From contig NZ_MAQW01000030.1 of the NCBI RefSeq assembly GCF_001682855.1, forward strand, positions 55,275-119,274: 64,000 nucleotides of DNA, read 5' to 3'. The position numbers and the translations under genes are program-made. Source of the stretch: Bacillus sp. FJAT-27264. GTDB taxonomy: Bacteria > Bacillota > Bacilli > Paenibacillales > Paenibacillaceae. The notes beneath the pieces were generated by a model that searched no databases, was not told where the DNA came from, and worked only from the letters and a program-made list of their open reading frames with translations. This document shows positions 34,616 through 42,624 of the stretch, piece by piece. The stretch's first letter is position 1. The number at the start of each line of letters is the position of its first letter.

Positions 34616-35854
34616 TCAGCCCTTGCGGTGCAGTCCCGTCAGGGACACCACCAGCGCCAGCAAGAGGGCAACGGCCAGGAGTAGGCCGAGCATTACAAGG
34701 CTCGCGCCGAGGCCAGAGCCCGCAGTTGAAAGCGAAGCTGCGGGGGGCCATTGGCTCCAGGCCGCCGCCAGCCGGCTGCCTGCGACGGGCTGCCACAGCA
34801 GCAGCGCGAGACTGGCGGCAAGCACGCCATGCACTAGGCGTGCGATCATGAACGGCAGGTAGCGTAGCCCCGTGCCGTTCAGAATGCTTGCAACCTGGGC
34901 GTGGACAGATAGGCCACCCCAGGAAAGGATGAAGGCCGCCGCCGCAATTTTGAAATGAAGCGGCACGGCAGACACAGCTTCCCCGGCAGAACGGACGCCG
35001 AGGGTGACCTCGAAGAATCCGCCGACCAGAGCTTGTGCCAGCTCTGGAGGAAAACCGATCAGGGACAGCAAGGCTCCTACAAGAGTGAAGAGCGAAGACA
35101 TGATACCGGCACGCGATAGTAACTCCATTAGCACGCTGAAGAATACAACTAGGCCTCCCACGACAATAATAAGTTTTAAAGAGGACTGAATAGCATCCTT
35201 CATGATCTCACCCAGACCTCTGCCATCCCTGCGCCGGGCCTCAGCCATGGCAGACAGTGCAGCACGAAGTCTGCTAATACCTTGTCCCGCGTGGGGCTGT
35301 TCAGGAGCAGTGACGGAGAGTTCCGGGGGGGACTCAGTCCTCCGTCCGTGAAGAGACATCAACAATCCGACAAGCAGCCCGCCGCCATAATGAGAAATGG
35401 CCAGAATTAGGCCCAAAGACGCATCGTGAAAAAATCCGACAGAAACCGCGCCAAGCAGAAAAATAGGGTCGGAAGAGGTGGTGAAGGCCACCAGCCGTTC
35501 TCCTTCTAATCGGGTAATCAAGTTCTGCTCACGGAGCTTGGCGGTTAATTTGGCGCCAACGGGGTATCCTGAAACATATCCCATAGCTGCTACGAAACCT
35601 CCGCTTCCCGGTATACGAAACAGCGGGCGCATCAACGGATCAAGCAAAGTGCCGAAGAGATGGACCACACCAAAGCCCAGCATCATCTCGGAGATGACGA
35701 AGAAAGGGAACAGCGACGGAAACAGAACATCCCACCAGATGGAGAGTCCGCGGAGTGCAGCGGTAAGGGATGATCCGGGATGCAACAGCATCAGCAGCAT
35801 GCAGCCCGCCAGCCCGAAAGCCAGCAAAGGGCCGCCTATTCTTTTCATGATCAT
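34616..35854 (-). CDS. ylbJ: sporulation integral membrane protein YlbJ
   Basis: A 412-residue membrane protein with about eight hydrophobic segments. YlbJ features are 'LSIWWDVLFPSLFPFFVISEMMLGFGVVHLFGTLLDPLMRPLFRIPGSGGF', 'GYVSGYPVGAKLTAKLRE' and 'AISHYGGGLLVGL', with a polar cytoplasmic loop (about 170-215) and a Gate-like second half ('GGFFEVTLGVR', 'AFILSWGGLSVHAQV'). YlbJ is a mother-cell sporulation protein required for spore cortex formation in B. subtilis. Start ATG 35854 has CTGGAGG eight bases upstream. Local GC content is above that of its neighbours near the 3' end (about 34.6-34.8 kb). Confidence 0.9.
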   Translation of the reverse strand: MIMKRIGGPLLAFGLAGCMLLMLLHPGSSLTAALRGLSIWWDVLFPSLFPFFVISEMMLGFGVVHLFGTLLDPLMRPLFRIPGSGGFVAAMGYVSGYPVGAKLTAKLREQNLITRLEGERLVAFTTSSDPIFLLGAVSVGFFHDASLGLILAISHYGGGLLVGLLMSLHGRRTESPPELSVTAPEQPHAGQGISRLRAALSAMAEARRRDGRGLGEIMKDAIQSSLKLIIVVGGLVVFFSVLMELLSRAGIMSSLFTLVGALLSLIGFPPELAQALVGGFFEVTLGVRSAGEAVSAVPLHFKIAAAAFILSWGGLSVHAQVASILNGTGLRYLPFMIARLVHGVLAASLALLLWQPVAGSRLAAAWSQWPPAASLSTAGSGLGASLVMLGLLLAVALLLALVVSLTGLHRKG

Positions 35855-36051
35855 GATCTACGCCTCCAGGTCTATTGCTAAGAAGGTATGCAAAAACAGG
35901 GACAAACAGCACAAAAAAGAAGGACAAAAGACACAAAAAAACAAGGAAAGCGGTTACAAATGGCTGTGCTTTTCGGTTGAATTTGTGATATTATAAAATT
36001 AATCAATACAACACCGCTGTACATCGGATAATTAGGGATGGAGTGATGGTG

Positions 36052-36147
36052 ATGAGCATAGTTGCCGGAGTGCTGGTTTGTGCTTTTGTATATGTAATCC
36101 GTGCTTCCCTCGTCCCTCCTGGTGATGAGGACTTTCGGACCTATTGA
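36052..36147 (+). CDS. very small membrane protein, 31 aa
   Basis: A 31-codon ORF: ATG 36052 is eight bases after GGAG, and a strong terminator starts 13 bases after the stop. The product has one hydrophobic stretch (about residues 3-16, 'VAGVLVCAFVYVI') and a polar C-terminal end with Asp/Glu. The ribosome binding site, membrane segment and own terminator together argue for a real small gene; the family is not recognised. Confidence 0.5.
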   Translation: MSIVAGVLVCAFVYVIRASLVPPGDEDFRTY

Positions 36148-36159
36148 ATATTTAATGAT

Positions 36160-36189
36160 GGCGCTAAACAATCGTTTAGCGTCTTTTTT
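36160..36189 (+). terminator. intrinsic terminator after the 31-aa ORF
   Basis: GCGCTAAAC (36161-36169) pairs with GTTTAGCGT (36174-36182), followed by TTTTTT. Confidence 0.88.
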
Positions 36190-36252
36190 GCTTATGCGCA
36201 GTGTGCAAGATTTGAAGTCCTCTGGACAGATATCACTGTGGGCTCTTTTTTT

Positions 36253-36261
36253 TGGTATAAT
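36253..36261 (+). promoter_or_regulatory. extended -10 promoter of the globin gene
   Basis: TGGTATAAT has the TGn extension and a consensus -10; the -35 is poor. It is 21 bases from the likely start codon. Confidence 0.55.
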
Positions 36262-36281
36262 GAAAAGGTCGTTACATTATT

Positions 36282-36689
36282 ATGGAAGAAAGCTGGTACC
36301 CTTCGATGAATCCAAATGACAGTATATATGTTAGCCTGGGGGGCGCTGAAGGTCTTCACTGCCTGGTGGAGGTCTTCTACAGCAAAGTTCAGGCCCACCC
36401 ACAGCTTGGCCCATTGTTCCCCGAGGACATTGCGCCTGTCCTGGAGAAGCAGTATCAATTCCTGAGCCAATTCTTTGGCGGCCCTGCGCTCTTCTCCGAG
36501 CTTCACGGGCATCCCATGATGAGAGCACGGCATATGCATATTCCAATTACCCCGGAGCGTGCAGAGGAATGGCTGCAGTGTATGAAAGAAGCGCTAGAGG
36601 AGAGAGAAGTGGAGGAGTCGCTGCGTGTTTTTGTATTAAATCGCCTGGCTGGCCCTGCGCATCACTTTGTGAACATGCCCCAAGAATAA
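36282..36689 (+). CDS. truncated haemoglobin (group II-like)
   Basis: A 135-residue 2-on-2 globin. Seen are 'SIYVSLGGAEGLHCLVEVFYSKVQAHPQLGPLFP' (helices A-C/E), 'QYQFLSQFFGGPALFSELHGHPMMRARHMHIPIT' with the proximal His of 'RARHMH' (about residues 83-85), and the C-terminal 'AEEWLQCMKEALEE'. Trp in 'AEEWL' is the group II marker. Such proteins bind O2 or NO and are often linked to redox or thiol-stress pathways. The start may be ATG 36282 or ATG 36306; neither has a strong ribosome binding site. A DUF2225 gene follows after 33 bases. Confidence 0.88.
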   Translation: MEESWYPSMNPNDSIYVSLGGAEGLHCLVEVFYSKVQAHPQLGPLFPEDIAPVLEKQYQFLSQFFGGPALFSELHGHPMMRARHMHIPITPERAEEWLQCMKEALEEREVEESLRVFVLNRLAGPAHHFVNMPQE

Positions 36690-36722
36690 GATGAGGTTTT
36701 ATGGCGAAAGGAATGAGGGCAT

Positions 36723-37436
36723 TTGTCGGAATTAATACCTTTGTATTCCATTAAAGTTCAGTGCTGCAACTGTGATCATGAGTTTTCAACCTCTCGGGTA
36801 CGTCCCAGTCTCAAAAAAGCAGTACGTCGTGATGCGGATTTTTGTTCTTATTACAAGAATGAGAACCCTGATTATTATGTTGTGAGAGTCTGCCCGCAAT
36901 GCGGATTTGCCTCCACGGAGAATTCTGCGGATAAACTCGCCGATTGGCAGCGCAAGGCCTTTAATGATCAGCTCGGAAAACGCTGGAAAACACGTGATTT
37001 CGGTGATAAGCGAAGCTGGGAGGAAGCGCTGGAGACATACAAGCTGGCTCTGTTGTGTGCTCAGAGCATCAATGATAAGGACCGCATCATAGCGAGTCTG
37101 CTGCATCACATCGCCTGGTTGTACCGCTATCAGGGGGATACGGCACAGGAGATGCGCTTTCTGCAGTACTCTCTAGACGCTTATATCAAGGTATATGAGG
37201 GCGATGGCAGCGGCGGAAATGATGCCCGTCTGATGTTCCTCATTGGGGAGCTTAACAGGCGCACGGGTAATTTCTCTGATGCGGTCAAATGGTTCTCCCG
37301 TCTGGTGAATGATCAGCGGATTATGGATGCGGCGATGATCCGGGCCGCACGTGAGCAATGGACGATTCTGCGTGAGCAGATGCGCGGTGAAGAGATCAGC
37401 GAGGATGGCCTTCCTTCCGACACGGTAGGGAGCTGA
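36723..37436 (+). CDS. DUF2225 family protein with zinc-ribbon Cys pairs
   Basis: A 237-residue protein. The N-terminal part has two CxxC pairs ('CCNCDHEF' near residue 15 and 'CPQCGFA' near 59), which likely bind one zinc. The rest (90-225) is helical with TPR-like repeats ('SWEEALETYKLALLCAQSI', 'ASLLHHIAWLYRYQGDTAQEMRFL', 'LMFLIGELNRRTGNFSDAVKWFSRLV'). It fits DUF2225, whose function is unknown. Start TTG 36723 lies nine bases after AAAGGA. It is probably cotranscribed with the globin gene. Confidence 0.85.
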   Translation: MSELIPLYSIKVQCCNCDHEFSTSRVRPSLKKAVRRDADFCSYYKNENPDYYVVRVCPQCGFASTENSADKLADWQRKAFNDQLGKRWKTRDFGDKRSWEEALETYKLALLCAQSINDKDRIIASLLHHIAWLYRYQGDTAQEMRFLQYSLDAYIKVYEGDGSGGNDARLMFLIGELNRRTGNFSDAVKWFSRLVNDQRIMDAAMIRAAREQWTILREQMRGEEISEDGLPSDTVGS

Positions 37437-37479
37437 CAGTACGAGAGCTATGTTCCTCCTCTGGCTGGAGACATAGAAC

Positions 37480-37509
37480 AAGCGCAGAGAGGAGCTCCTC
37501 TCTGCGCTT
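37480..37509. terminator. perfect 30-bp palindrome between convergent genes
   Basis: AAGCGCAGAGAGGAG is followed directly by its reverse complement CTCCTCTCTGCGCTT. No long T-run is present; it probably marks transcript ends of DUF2225 and the convergent zinc-ribbon gene. Confidence 0.6.
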
Positions 37510-37567
37510 TGCCGTCGGCTGGGACGTCTTGAACGGCCTGCAGCCTGTCCTTTTTTTCTCGCAAAAG

Positions 37568-37798
37568 TCATCTTACGGCGCGGTCGAACAACAGATAATC
37601 GGCATCGTTGTCAATGACTGTGAGGCTGGTGCTGCAGCAGGGGAAAACCAGAAGTCGCTTCTTGCCATCACGGATAAGAGGCAGTTCTTTCGGTTTTAGG
37701 GGCAGCAGTACATTCTCATGGGTACAAAACGGGCAGTATTGCACGTACATATCGCCCAGTATAATATCATAAGGCCAGGTGTGGCTGAAAGGGATCAT
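37568..37798 (-). CDS. small zinc-ribbon-like protein, 76 aa
   Basis: A 76-residue protein with 'YCPFC' near residue 21 and 'PCCS' near residue 53, a Cys arrangement that could bind one zinc. There is no membrane segment and the family is not recognised. Its start overlaps the end of the yycC-like gene by four bases (ATGA), so the two are translationally coupled. Confidence 0.65.
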   Translation of the reverse strand: MIPFSHTWPYDIILGDMYVQYCPFCTHENVLLPLKPKELPLIRDGKKRLLVFPCCSTSLTVIDNDADYLLFDRAVR

Positions 37799-37983
37799 TG
37801 CTCATCCTTCCCGGATGAAGGCGATTCCGGACCGTCTTTGGCCTGCGGTGTATTCTTCTTGGATAGCTCAGCTATCTTTTGCAGCAAAATATGTTGGGGC
37901 ATATGCATCAAGTGTTCCAAGGGAACACCAAGCTGTTTGGACAGGGCAATGGCCGTTTCCGGCGAAATTTGCAGCGGCTTCAT
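37795..37983 (-). CDS. yycC: YycC family protein
   Basis: A 62-residue protein whose first 45 residues match the YycC pattern ('PLQISPETAIALSKQLGVPLEHLMHMPQHILLQKIAEL'), followed by a hydrophilic tail of about 17 residues that is longer than in the B. subtilis protein. The function is unknown. AAGGAGG lies seven bases upstream. It is the first gene of a two-gene unit with the small Cys-rich protein. Confidence 0.85.
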   Translation of the reverse strand: MKPLQISPETAIALSKQLGVPLEHLMHMPQHILLQKIAELSKKNTPQAKDGPESPSSGKDEQ

Positions 37984-38114
37984 TATGAATCCTCCTTAAG
38001 TGGTTGCCATGCAGCGCAGGCTTATGGATAGTTCCAATATTGTAATCCACTTTACCACGGCTCTCGGCCAATTACAAAGAAAAGCAAATGTGAGAAAAGG
38101 AATGGTGAGTATAC

Positions 38115-39914
38115 ATGAAACAACCGTTATCGTTAACCTGGGAACTGGATTCCATCTTTAACGGAGGCTCGGCTTCTCCTGAGTTCGAAAGCTTCCTCCA
38201 TAAACTGGAGGGAGATATTGAGACTTTGCAACAGCAGGTGAAGGCTTCCGTCTCCCCAACTGATCTCAAAGGAACAGAGGCTTTGGACAGCGTGATTGAA
38301 CTGTTGCAGAGTTGTACTGGTCGTTTGGTGCAGGCTGCTGAGTTTACCGGCTGCCTTGGCGCTCAGAATCAGCAAGATAAGGGGGCAGTGCGTCTATCCT
38401 CCAAGGTATCAGGGCTGCGTGCCCGCTTCGAAGGTATCAGCTCGCAATTTGACAATGTGCTGCGTCAAACCCCTGACGAAGTATGGGCAGAGTGGATAGC
38501 CCGGCCAGAAATTGCTTCACTATCATTCGTACTTAGTGAGAGACGCGACCTGGCACGCGAGAAAATGAGCCCTGAGCTGGAAAGTCTGGCTCTGGAACTG
38601 GCTGTAGATGGCTATCATGGCTGGAGCGAGCATTATGAGACGATTGTTAGCTCCATTAAGATTCCATTTGAAGATGAAGAAGGCAGCCGCTTACTCTCGG
38701 CAGGACAGGCCTTCAACAAACTGGATGATCCAGACCCGAAAGTTCGCGAAGCTATGTTCTCCAAATGGGAAAAAGCTTGGGGAGAAGCCGAAGAGTACTG
38801 TGCAGATACATTGAATCATCTTGCCGGATTCCGTCTGAACCTCTATAAAGGCCGTGGTTGGAAGGATATCCTTAAGGAGCCACTGAGCATCAACCGTATG
38901 TCCCGGCAAACGCTGGATGTGATGTGGGATGTTATTAACCGTAACAAACCGGCAGTGGTATCATACTTGCAGCGTAAAGCTAAGTTGCTTGGTCTTGAGT
39001 CCCTCTCTTGGGTTGATGTCGATGCACCTGTTGGCAAGTCCACTGGCAAAATCCCTTATGATCAGGCAGCACATGACATCGTTGCACAATTCCGAAAATT
39101 CAGTCCGAAGATGGCGGATTTTGCAGAACGTGCTTTCGACAATAACTGGATCGAAGTCGAAGACCGTGCAGGCAAACGTCCGGGCGGGTTCTGTGTCTCT
39201 TTCCCGGAGAGCCAGGAATCACGGATTTTCATGACTTATAGCGGTACTCCGTCGAATGTGTCCACTCTGGCGCATGAGCTTGGACATGCTTATCACTCCT
39301 ATTTGTTGGACGACCAGCCGGTGTTCAATCAAAACTATGCGATGAATGTGGCCGAGACTGCTTCAACCTTCGCCGAAGTTATCGTATCGGATGCGCAGGT
39401 TAAAGGGGCAACCGATCCTGAGGAAAAGCTGGCGCTGCTGGAAACGAAAATTCAAAACAGCGTAGCCTTCTTCATGAACATTCATTCCCGCTTCTTGTTT
39501 GAGACCCGTTTTTATGAAAAACGGAAAGAGGGCTTGGTGAATGCTGAAGAACTTTCAGCTTTAATGGAAGAAGCGCAGAAGGAAGCCTATAACGGAGTTC
39601 TCTCCAGCTACCATCCTCATTTCTGGGCCTCCAAGCTGCATTTCTATATCACAGATGTACCTTTCTATAATTTCCCTTACACTGTGGGTTATATGTTCAG
39701 TACGGGACTATACCGCCTTGCTCTTCAAGAAGGAGCTTCCTTTGCGGACAAATATGACGATTTGCTGCGAGATACGGGGATAATGACTTTGGAGGACTTG
39801 GTGTCGAAACATCTGGGTGTCGATTTGACTCAGCCTGATTTCTGGCAGGGAGCAAGTGATCTCATTATCGCCGATATTGAAGAGTTCCTGCAGATGACAG
39901 AGCATCTAGCTTAA
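38115..39914 (+). CDS. pepF: M3 family oligoendopeptidase (PepF type)
   Basis: A 599-residue cytoplasmic zinc peptidase that cuts short peptides. The zinc-binding HExxH is His387-Glu388...His391 in 'LAHELGHAYHSYLL', and the third ligand Glu lies in 'NVAETASTFAEVI' about 25 residues later. 'YSGTPSNVSTLAHE' and 'NFPYTVGYMFSTGLY' are PepF-family marks. The start follows GGTGAG. It stands as a single transcript with a good terminator. Confidence 0.93.
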   Translation: MKQPLSLTWELDSIFNGGSASPEFESFLHKLEGDIETLQQQVKASVSPTDLKGTEALDSVIELLQSCTGRLVQAAEFTGCLGAQNQQDKGAVRLSSKVSGLRARFEGISSQFDNVLRQTPDEVWAEWIARPEIASLSFVLSERRDLAREKMSPELESLALELAVDGYHGWSEHYETIVSSIKIPFEDEEGSRLLSAGQAFNKLDDPDPKVREAMFSKWEKAWGEAEEYCADTLNHLAGFRLNLYKGRGWKDILKEPLSINRMSRQTLDVMWDVINRNKPAVVSYLQRKAKLLGLESLSWVDVDAPVGKSTGKIPYDQAAHDIVAQFRKFSPKMADFAERAFDNNWIEVEDRAGKRPGGFCVSFPESQESRIFMTYSGTPSNVSTLAHELGHAYHSYLLDDQPVFNQNYAMNVAETASTFAEVIVSDAQVKGATDPEEKLALLETKIQNSVAFFMNIHSRFLFETRFYEKRKEGLVNAEELSALMEEAQKEAYNGVLSSYHPHFWASKLHFYITDVPFYNFPYTVGYMFSTGLYRLALQEGASFADKYDDLLRDTGIMTLEDLVSKHLGVDLTQPDFWQGASDLIIADIEEFLQMTEHLA

Positions 39915-39986
39915 TTTATGGCGATATAAGGACAACTGTGCACATGAGATGCTAAGTTAGTCGAATACAATAAGGTGTTAATGCGA

Positions 39987-40014
39987 AAAGACTCTCGATT
40001 GAGGGTCTTTTTTT
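39987..40014 (+). terminator. terminator of the M3 peptidase gene
   Basis: AAAGACTCTC pairs with GAGGGTCTTT and a T-run follows. Confidence 0.9.
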
Positions 40015-40118
40015 ACATGTATATTGTCGAAAATGATCAGTTTTATAGAGACAATAATAATAATTGATATGAAAAATACGCATTTATAGTAAATAATGAC
40101 CAATTATGTTGAATAATG

Positions 40119-40148
40119 TTGTATGGTTTGCTGTAGTTAACCTATAAT
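40119..40148 (+). promoter_or_regulatory. candidate promoter of the 137-aa unknown gene
   Basis: TTGTAT (40119-40124), 18-base spacer, TATAAT (40143-40148), in an AT-rich region (40020-40145). Confidence 0.5.
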
Positions 40149-40202
40149 TGAGTCCTAAGCCTTATATAAGGCGTGCTAGGAAGATAACTGAGGAGGAAAT
40201 TT

Positions 40203-40613
40203 ATGATGAAGACTGAACAACTATCGCTGGCGCGACAGATCGATCTGGTGTTCAAGGAATTGCAAGAAGAACTGTCAGGTTTGTCTTCCGGCACGGTCTT
40301 TGTGCAAATACGAAACAATGTCATTGGAAAGTTTGGTATTCGCCATCTTCCACTATCCGGAAGAAAAGGTACCTTTACTGCTGAAGCGGAAGGTTTGACC
40401 CCTGAGCAGCAGGCTTCTTTCCGTTTGATGGCGCTGGAAAGCCTTAAATATAAACAGCGGTGGACCCACGGTGAGATCAGCTATGAATTTGCTGTTCGGC
40501 AGGGGATGGTTATCGTGGATGCTACGCTGGAGTCTAATTACAATATGGCGAATCTGATGATCCGTTATCCTCGCAACTCGCAGTCCGAAGCACAGGATCA
40601 ATTCCTGGGTTGA
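40203..40613 (+). CDS. hypothetical cytoplasmic protein, 136 aa
   Basis: A 136-residue protein with an excellent ribosome binding site (GAGGAGG before ATG 40203 or 40206) and its own promoter. It has no signal peptide or membrane helix. The N-terminal third is helical ('LARQIDLVFKELQEEL'), the middle is beta-rich ('GTVFVQIRNNVIGKFGIRHLPLSG', 'YEFAVRQGMVIVDATLES') and the end has 'NMANLMIRYPR'. I do not recognise the family. It faces the spore protein gene convergently. Confidence 0.75.
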   Translation: MMKTEQLSLARQIDLVFKELQEELSGLSSGTVFVQIRNNVIGKFGIRHLPLSGRKGTFTAEAEGLTPEQQASFRLMALESLKYKQRWTHGEISYEFAVRQGMVIVDATLESNYNMANLMIRYPRNSQSEAQDQFLG

Positions 40614-40643
40614 TGCACATAAGGAATGTATTGTAAAAATAAT

Positions 40644-40686
40644 AAAAAGCCCCCTCACGCTTCTGTTTAAAGAAGCGCAAGAGGGC
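40644..40686 (-). terminator. terminator of the spore protein gene
   Basis: GCCCcCTC...GCTTC pairs with GAAGC...GAGGGC; on the minus strand a T-run follows. Confidence 0.75.
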
Positions 40687-40750
40687 TGGGAAGCTTTGTA
40701 GGATAGGCTGTTTAGCCTAACCAAGTAAGGCGTTTAAGATAAGGGTGTGA

Positions 40751-40990
40751 CTAGTTCGAACGACCGGACAATTGTTGCTCTGCCAGTTGTACGAGACGTT
40801 TGGTGATGTATCCTCCCAAAGAACCGGTTTCGCGGGAAGTGTAGTTTCCGTAATAACCGTCTTGAGGGATGGTTACACCAAGCTCTTGAGCTGCTTCATA
40901 TTTCAATTGTTGCAAAGCAGCATTTGCTTGAGGAACGACCAGGTTATTGGAACGACTACCACGACCTTGGCTTTGACCTGCTTGACCCAT
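40751..40990 (-). CDS. alpha/beta-type small acid-soluble spore protein
   Basis: A 79-residue SASP that coats spore DNA. The two conserved blocks are seen: 'NLVVPQANAALQQLKYEAAQELGV' (about 16-39) and 'GYYGNYTSRETGSLGGYITKRLVQLAEQQL' (about 45-74). The GPR protease site normally reads 'E(I/F)ASE(F/L)G'; here it is 'YEAAQELG', a divergent variant. ATG 40990 is used with AAGGAGG a few bases upstream; the GTG at 40999 overlaps the ribosome binding site. Expression in the forespore under sigma-G is expected for the family. Confidence 0.93.
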   Translation of the reverse strand: MGQAGQSQGRGSRSNNLVVPQANAALQQLKYEAAQELGVTIPQDGYYGNYTSRETGSLGGYITKRLVQLAEQQLSGRSN

Positions 40991-41140
40991 GTTTGTCACC
41001 TCCTTCGCCCGTTGTGAAGATAGTATGAGCGCTAGGAGATGAATTCATGCACCTTTTCGAAAGGTTTTAAGGCTGGTAATTTTTAGTTAGTCCTGATTGG
41101 TTTTAAAAGATATGATATTTCTAATCCGCCGTAGAAGGTC

Positions 41141-41183
41141 AAAAAAGCGATCCTCTCCTGCAGTATGCAGGGGAAGATCGCTT
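41141..41183 (-). terminator. terminator of the aldose epimerase gene
   Basis: AAGCGATC (41145) pairs with GATCGCTT (41176) with inner CCTGC/GCAGG; T-run on the minus strand. Confidence 0.85.
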
Positions 41184-41199
41184 GGGCGGATAATGGTTA

Positions 41200-42174
41200 T
41201 TAACGATTGGGATGGATCATTTCTAGTGTGGTTGACAGCTCAATGCTGTGTCCCGGTTCTAGTGTCAACAGGCCGGTGAACTCAGCATCTGGCGATACAT
41301 TCGGCGCATCGGGTAGCCATGTATAGGGTTCGATGCAGAGGAATTGATCAGCTGGTCCTTTTGTATAAAGCACCCAGTGACGGAAGAGGTTCTCGTCGGC
41401 TGTATAACGTAGTCCGTAGCCATCATCGCGTAGTAATAGAGCCTCTACAGGTTGATTTTTGCCAATTCGCAGAGCTGTGTCAAAGTTGGTTCCCTGAATG
41501 TTTTTTCCCTCGTTAAGGTCCTTAAGATCTCCGAGAGGAAGAACATTGCCGCTTGGCAGCAATTCCTCATTCAGCTCATAGATGCCCTCTACAGGCAGCT
41601 TGAGATTCCAGCGTTCAGGTTCTCCATCAATCATAAACCAAGTGTGATAGCCGAGCCCGAACGGGATGCGCTGTTCACCAAGGTTAGTTACTTTAAGAAT
41701 CTGTTTCAGCCTGGCATCCTGCAGCCGAAATGTCATTTCGAATTTGAGTGGCACAGGCAACTGCTCCATCCAGTGTGGATCGTCCACAGTGTTGAACTCC
41801 GTCGTTACGGCGCAGCCATCCTCGTCTTCTTCAATGTCACTAACACACCATGCCTGTGTTCTGTGCAGGCCGTGAATGTGATTGTCACCCGCGGTGTTCT
41901 GGTCGAATTGGTAGCTTGCCCCGTCAAATTGAAATTGTCCTTTGCGAATGCGTCCTGGTGGGATCAAGAGCGGAATGCCAAAATGATATGGCTTTTGCAT
42001 AAAAAAATCTAGGTCGCTTTCTTCAGGCCGTCGCAGAATTTGCCGTTCTTCCTTGAGGTCCTTCAAGGCTATCACGTTATTTCCAAGTCGCGGCAAAAGC
42101 GTGACTTCCAGTTCGCGGCTGTGCAAAATATAAGTATCATAACCGCCCCACTGCCCTTTGGTCACCTGTTTCAT
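41200..42174 (-). CDS. aldose 1-epimerase (mutarotase) family
   Basis: A 324-residue galactose-mutarotase-fold protein. Motifs include 'NRI'-like 'PGRIRKGQFQFDG', 'HIHGLHRTQAW' with the catalytic His, 'GLGYHTWFMIDG' with the second His, and 'LCIEPYTWLPDAPN' with the catalytic Glu. It interconverts alpha and beta sugar anomers. ATG 42174 is preceded by AAAGGAG; the longer frame to 42315 overlaps the trpS promoter region and is rejected. It is divergent from trpS. Confidence 0.9.
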   Translation of the reverse strand: MKQVTKGQWGGYDTYILHSRELEVTLLPRLGNNVIALKDLKEERQILRRPEESDLDFFMQKPYHFGIPLLIPPGRIRKGQFQFDGASYQFDQNTAGDNHIHGLHRTQAWCVSDIEEDEDGCAVTTEFNTVDDPHWMEQLPVPLKFEMTFRLQDARLKQILKVTNLGEQRIPFGLGYHTWFMIDGEPERWNLKLPVEGIYELNEELLPSGNVLPLGDLKDLNEGKNIQGTNFDTALRIGKNQPVEALLLRDDGYGLRYTADENLFRHWVLYTKGPADQFLCIEPYTWLPDAPNVSPDAEFTGLLTLEPGHSIELSTTLEMIHPNR

Positions 42175-42262
42175 GAGATATGCTCCTTTATTGTAGCTGT
42201 AATCGGAATAGAACGCGGATAACCTTATCATAACAGATTTATGCGGCCCTGGGTTAAGGGAA

Positions 42263-42291
42263 TTGACAAACCTCTCCGCATCGTTCATGAT
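42263..42291 (+). promoter_or_regulatory. promoter of the trpS T-box transcript
   Basis: TTGACA (42263-42268), 17-base spacer, CATGAT (42286-42291). Confidence 0.75.
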
Positions 42292-42297
42292 GAACTC

Positions 42298-42572
42298 ATT
42301 CAATAATAAAGGCAATGTGATGACGGGGACAAGTAGTCAGATGATGAACCTTCAGAAAGCCGGTGGATGATGCGAACCGGTGGAAATCTTCTGGTGAATG
42401 GACCTCCGAGCGCCGAGTTTGAACAGGAGCGTAACGTCTCCCCAGTAGTCCGGCCGGTTCTTCCCCGTTAACGGAAGCTTAAGGCTGCTGTTGTCCCTTG
42501 ATAAAGGACAGATGCGGCGAATAAGGGTGGCACCACGGTCTCACGTCCCTTGCGGGGTGGGGCCTTTTTTGC
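42298..42572 (+). ncRNA. T-box riboswitch (tRNA-Trp), upstream of trpS
   Basis: The leader has the T-box sequence AAGGGTGGCACCACGG (42523-42538) and a terminator (about 42537-42572, ending CCTTTTTT). The stem I region shows the 'AGAAAGCCGGTGG' and 'GGTGAATGGACC' elements; the specifier appears to be TGG at 42399-42401, the Trp codon, which agrees with the downstream gene. Uncharged tRNA-Trp stabilises the antiterminator and turns trpS on. Confidence 0.95.
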
Positions 42573-42624
42573 GTTCATTACACATTGCATACCATTCGGA
42601 AATACACTACATGGAGGGATTAGC

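Noticed and set aside
34616..34900. GC-rich stretch as a sign of horizontal transfer
   Set aside because: It is the 3' end of ylbJ and codes hydrophobic Ala/Leu-rich helices, which explains the composition.
41097..41279. Plus-strand ORF of 60 codons
   Set aside because: It spans the terminator of the epimerase gene and has no ribosome binding site or family similarity.
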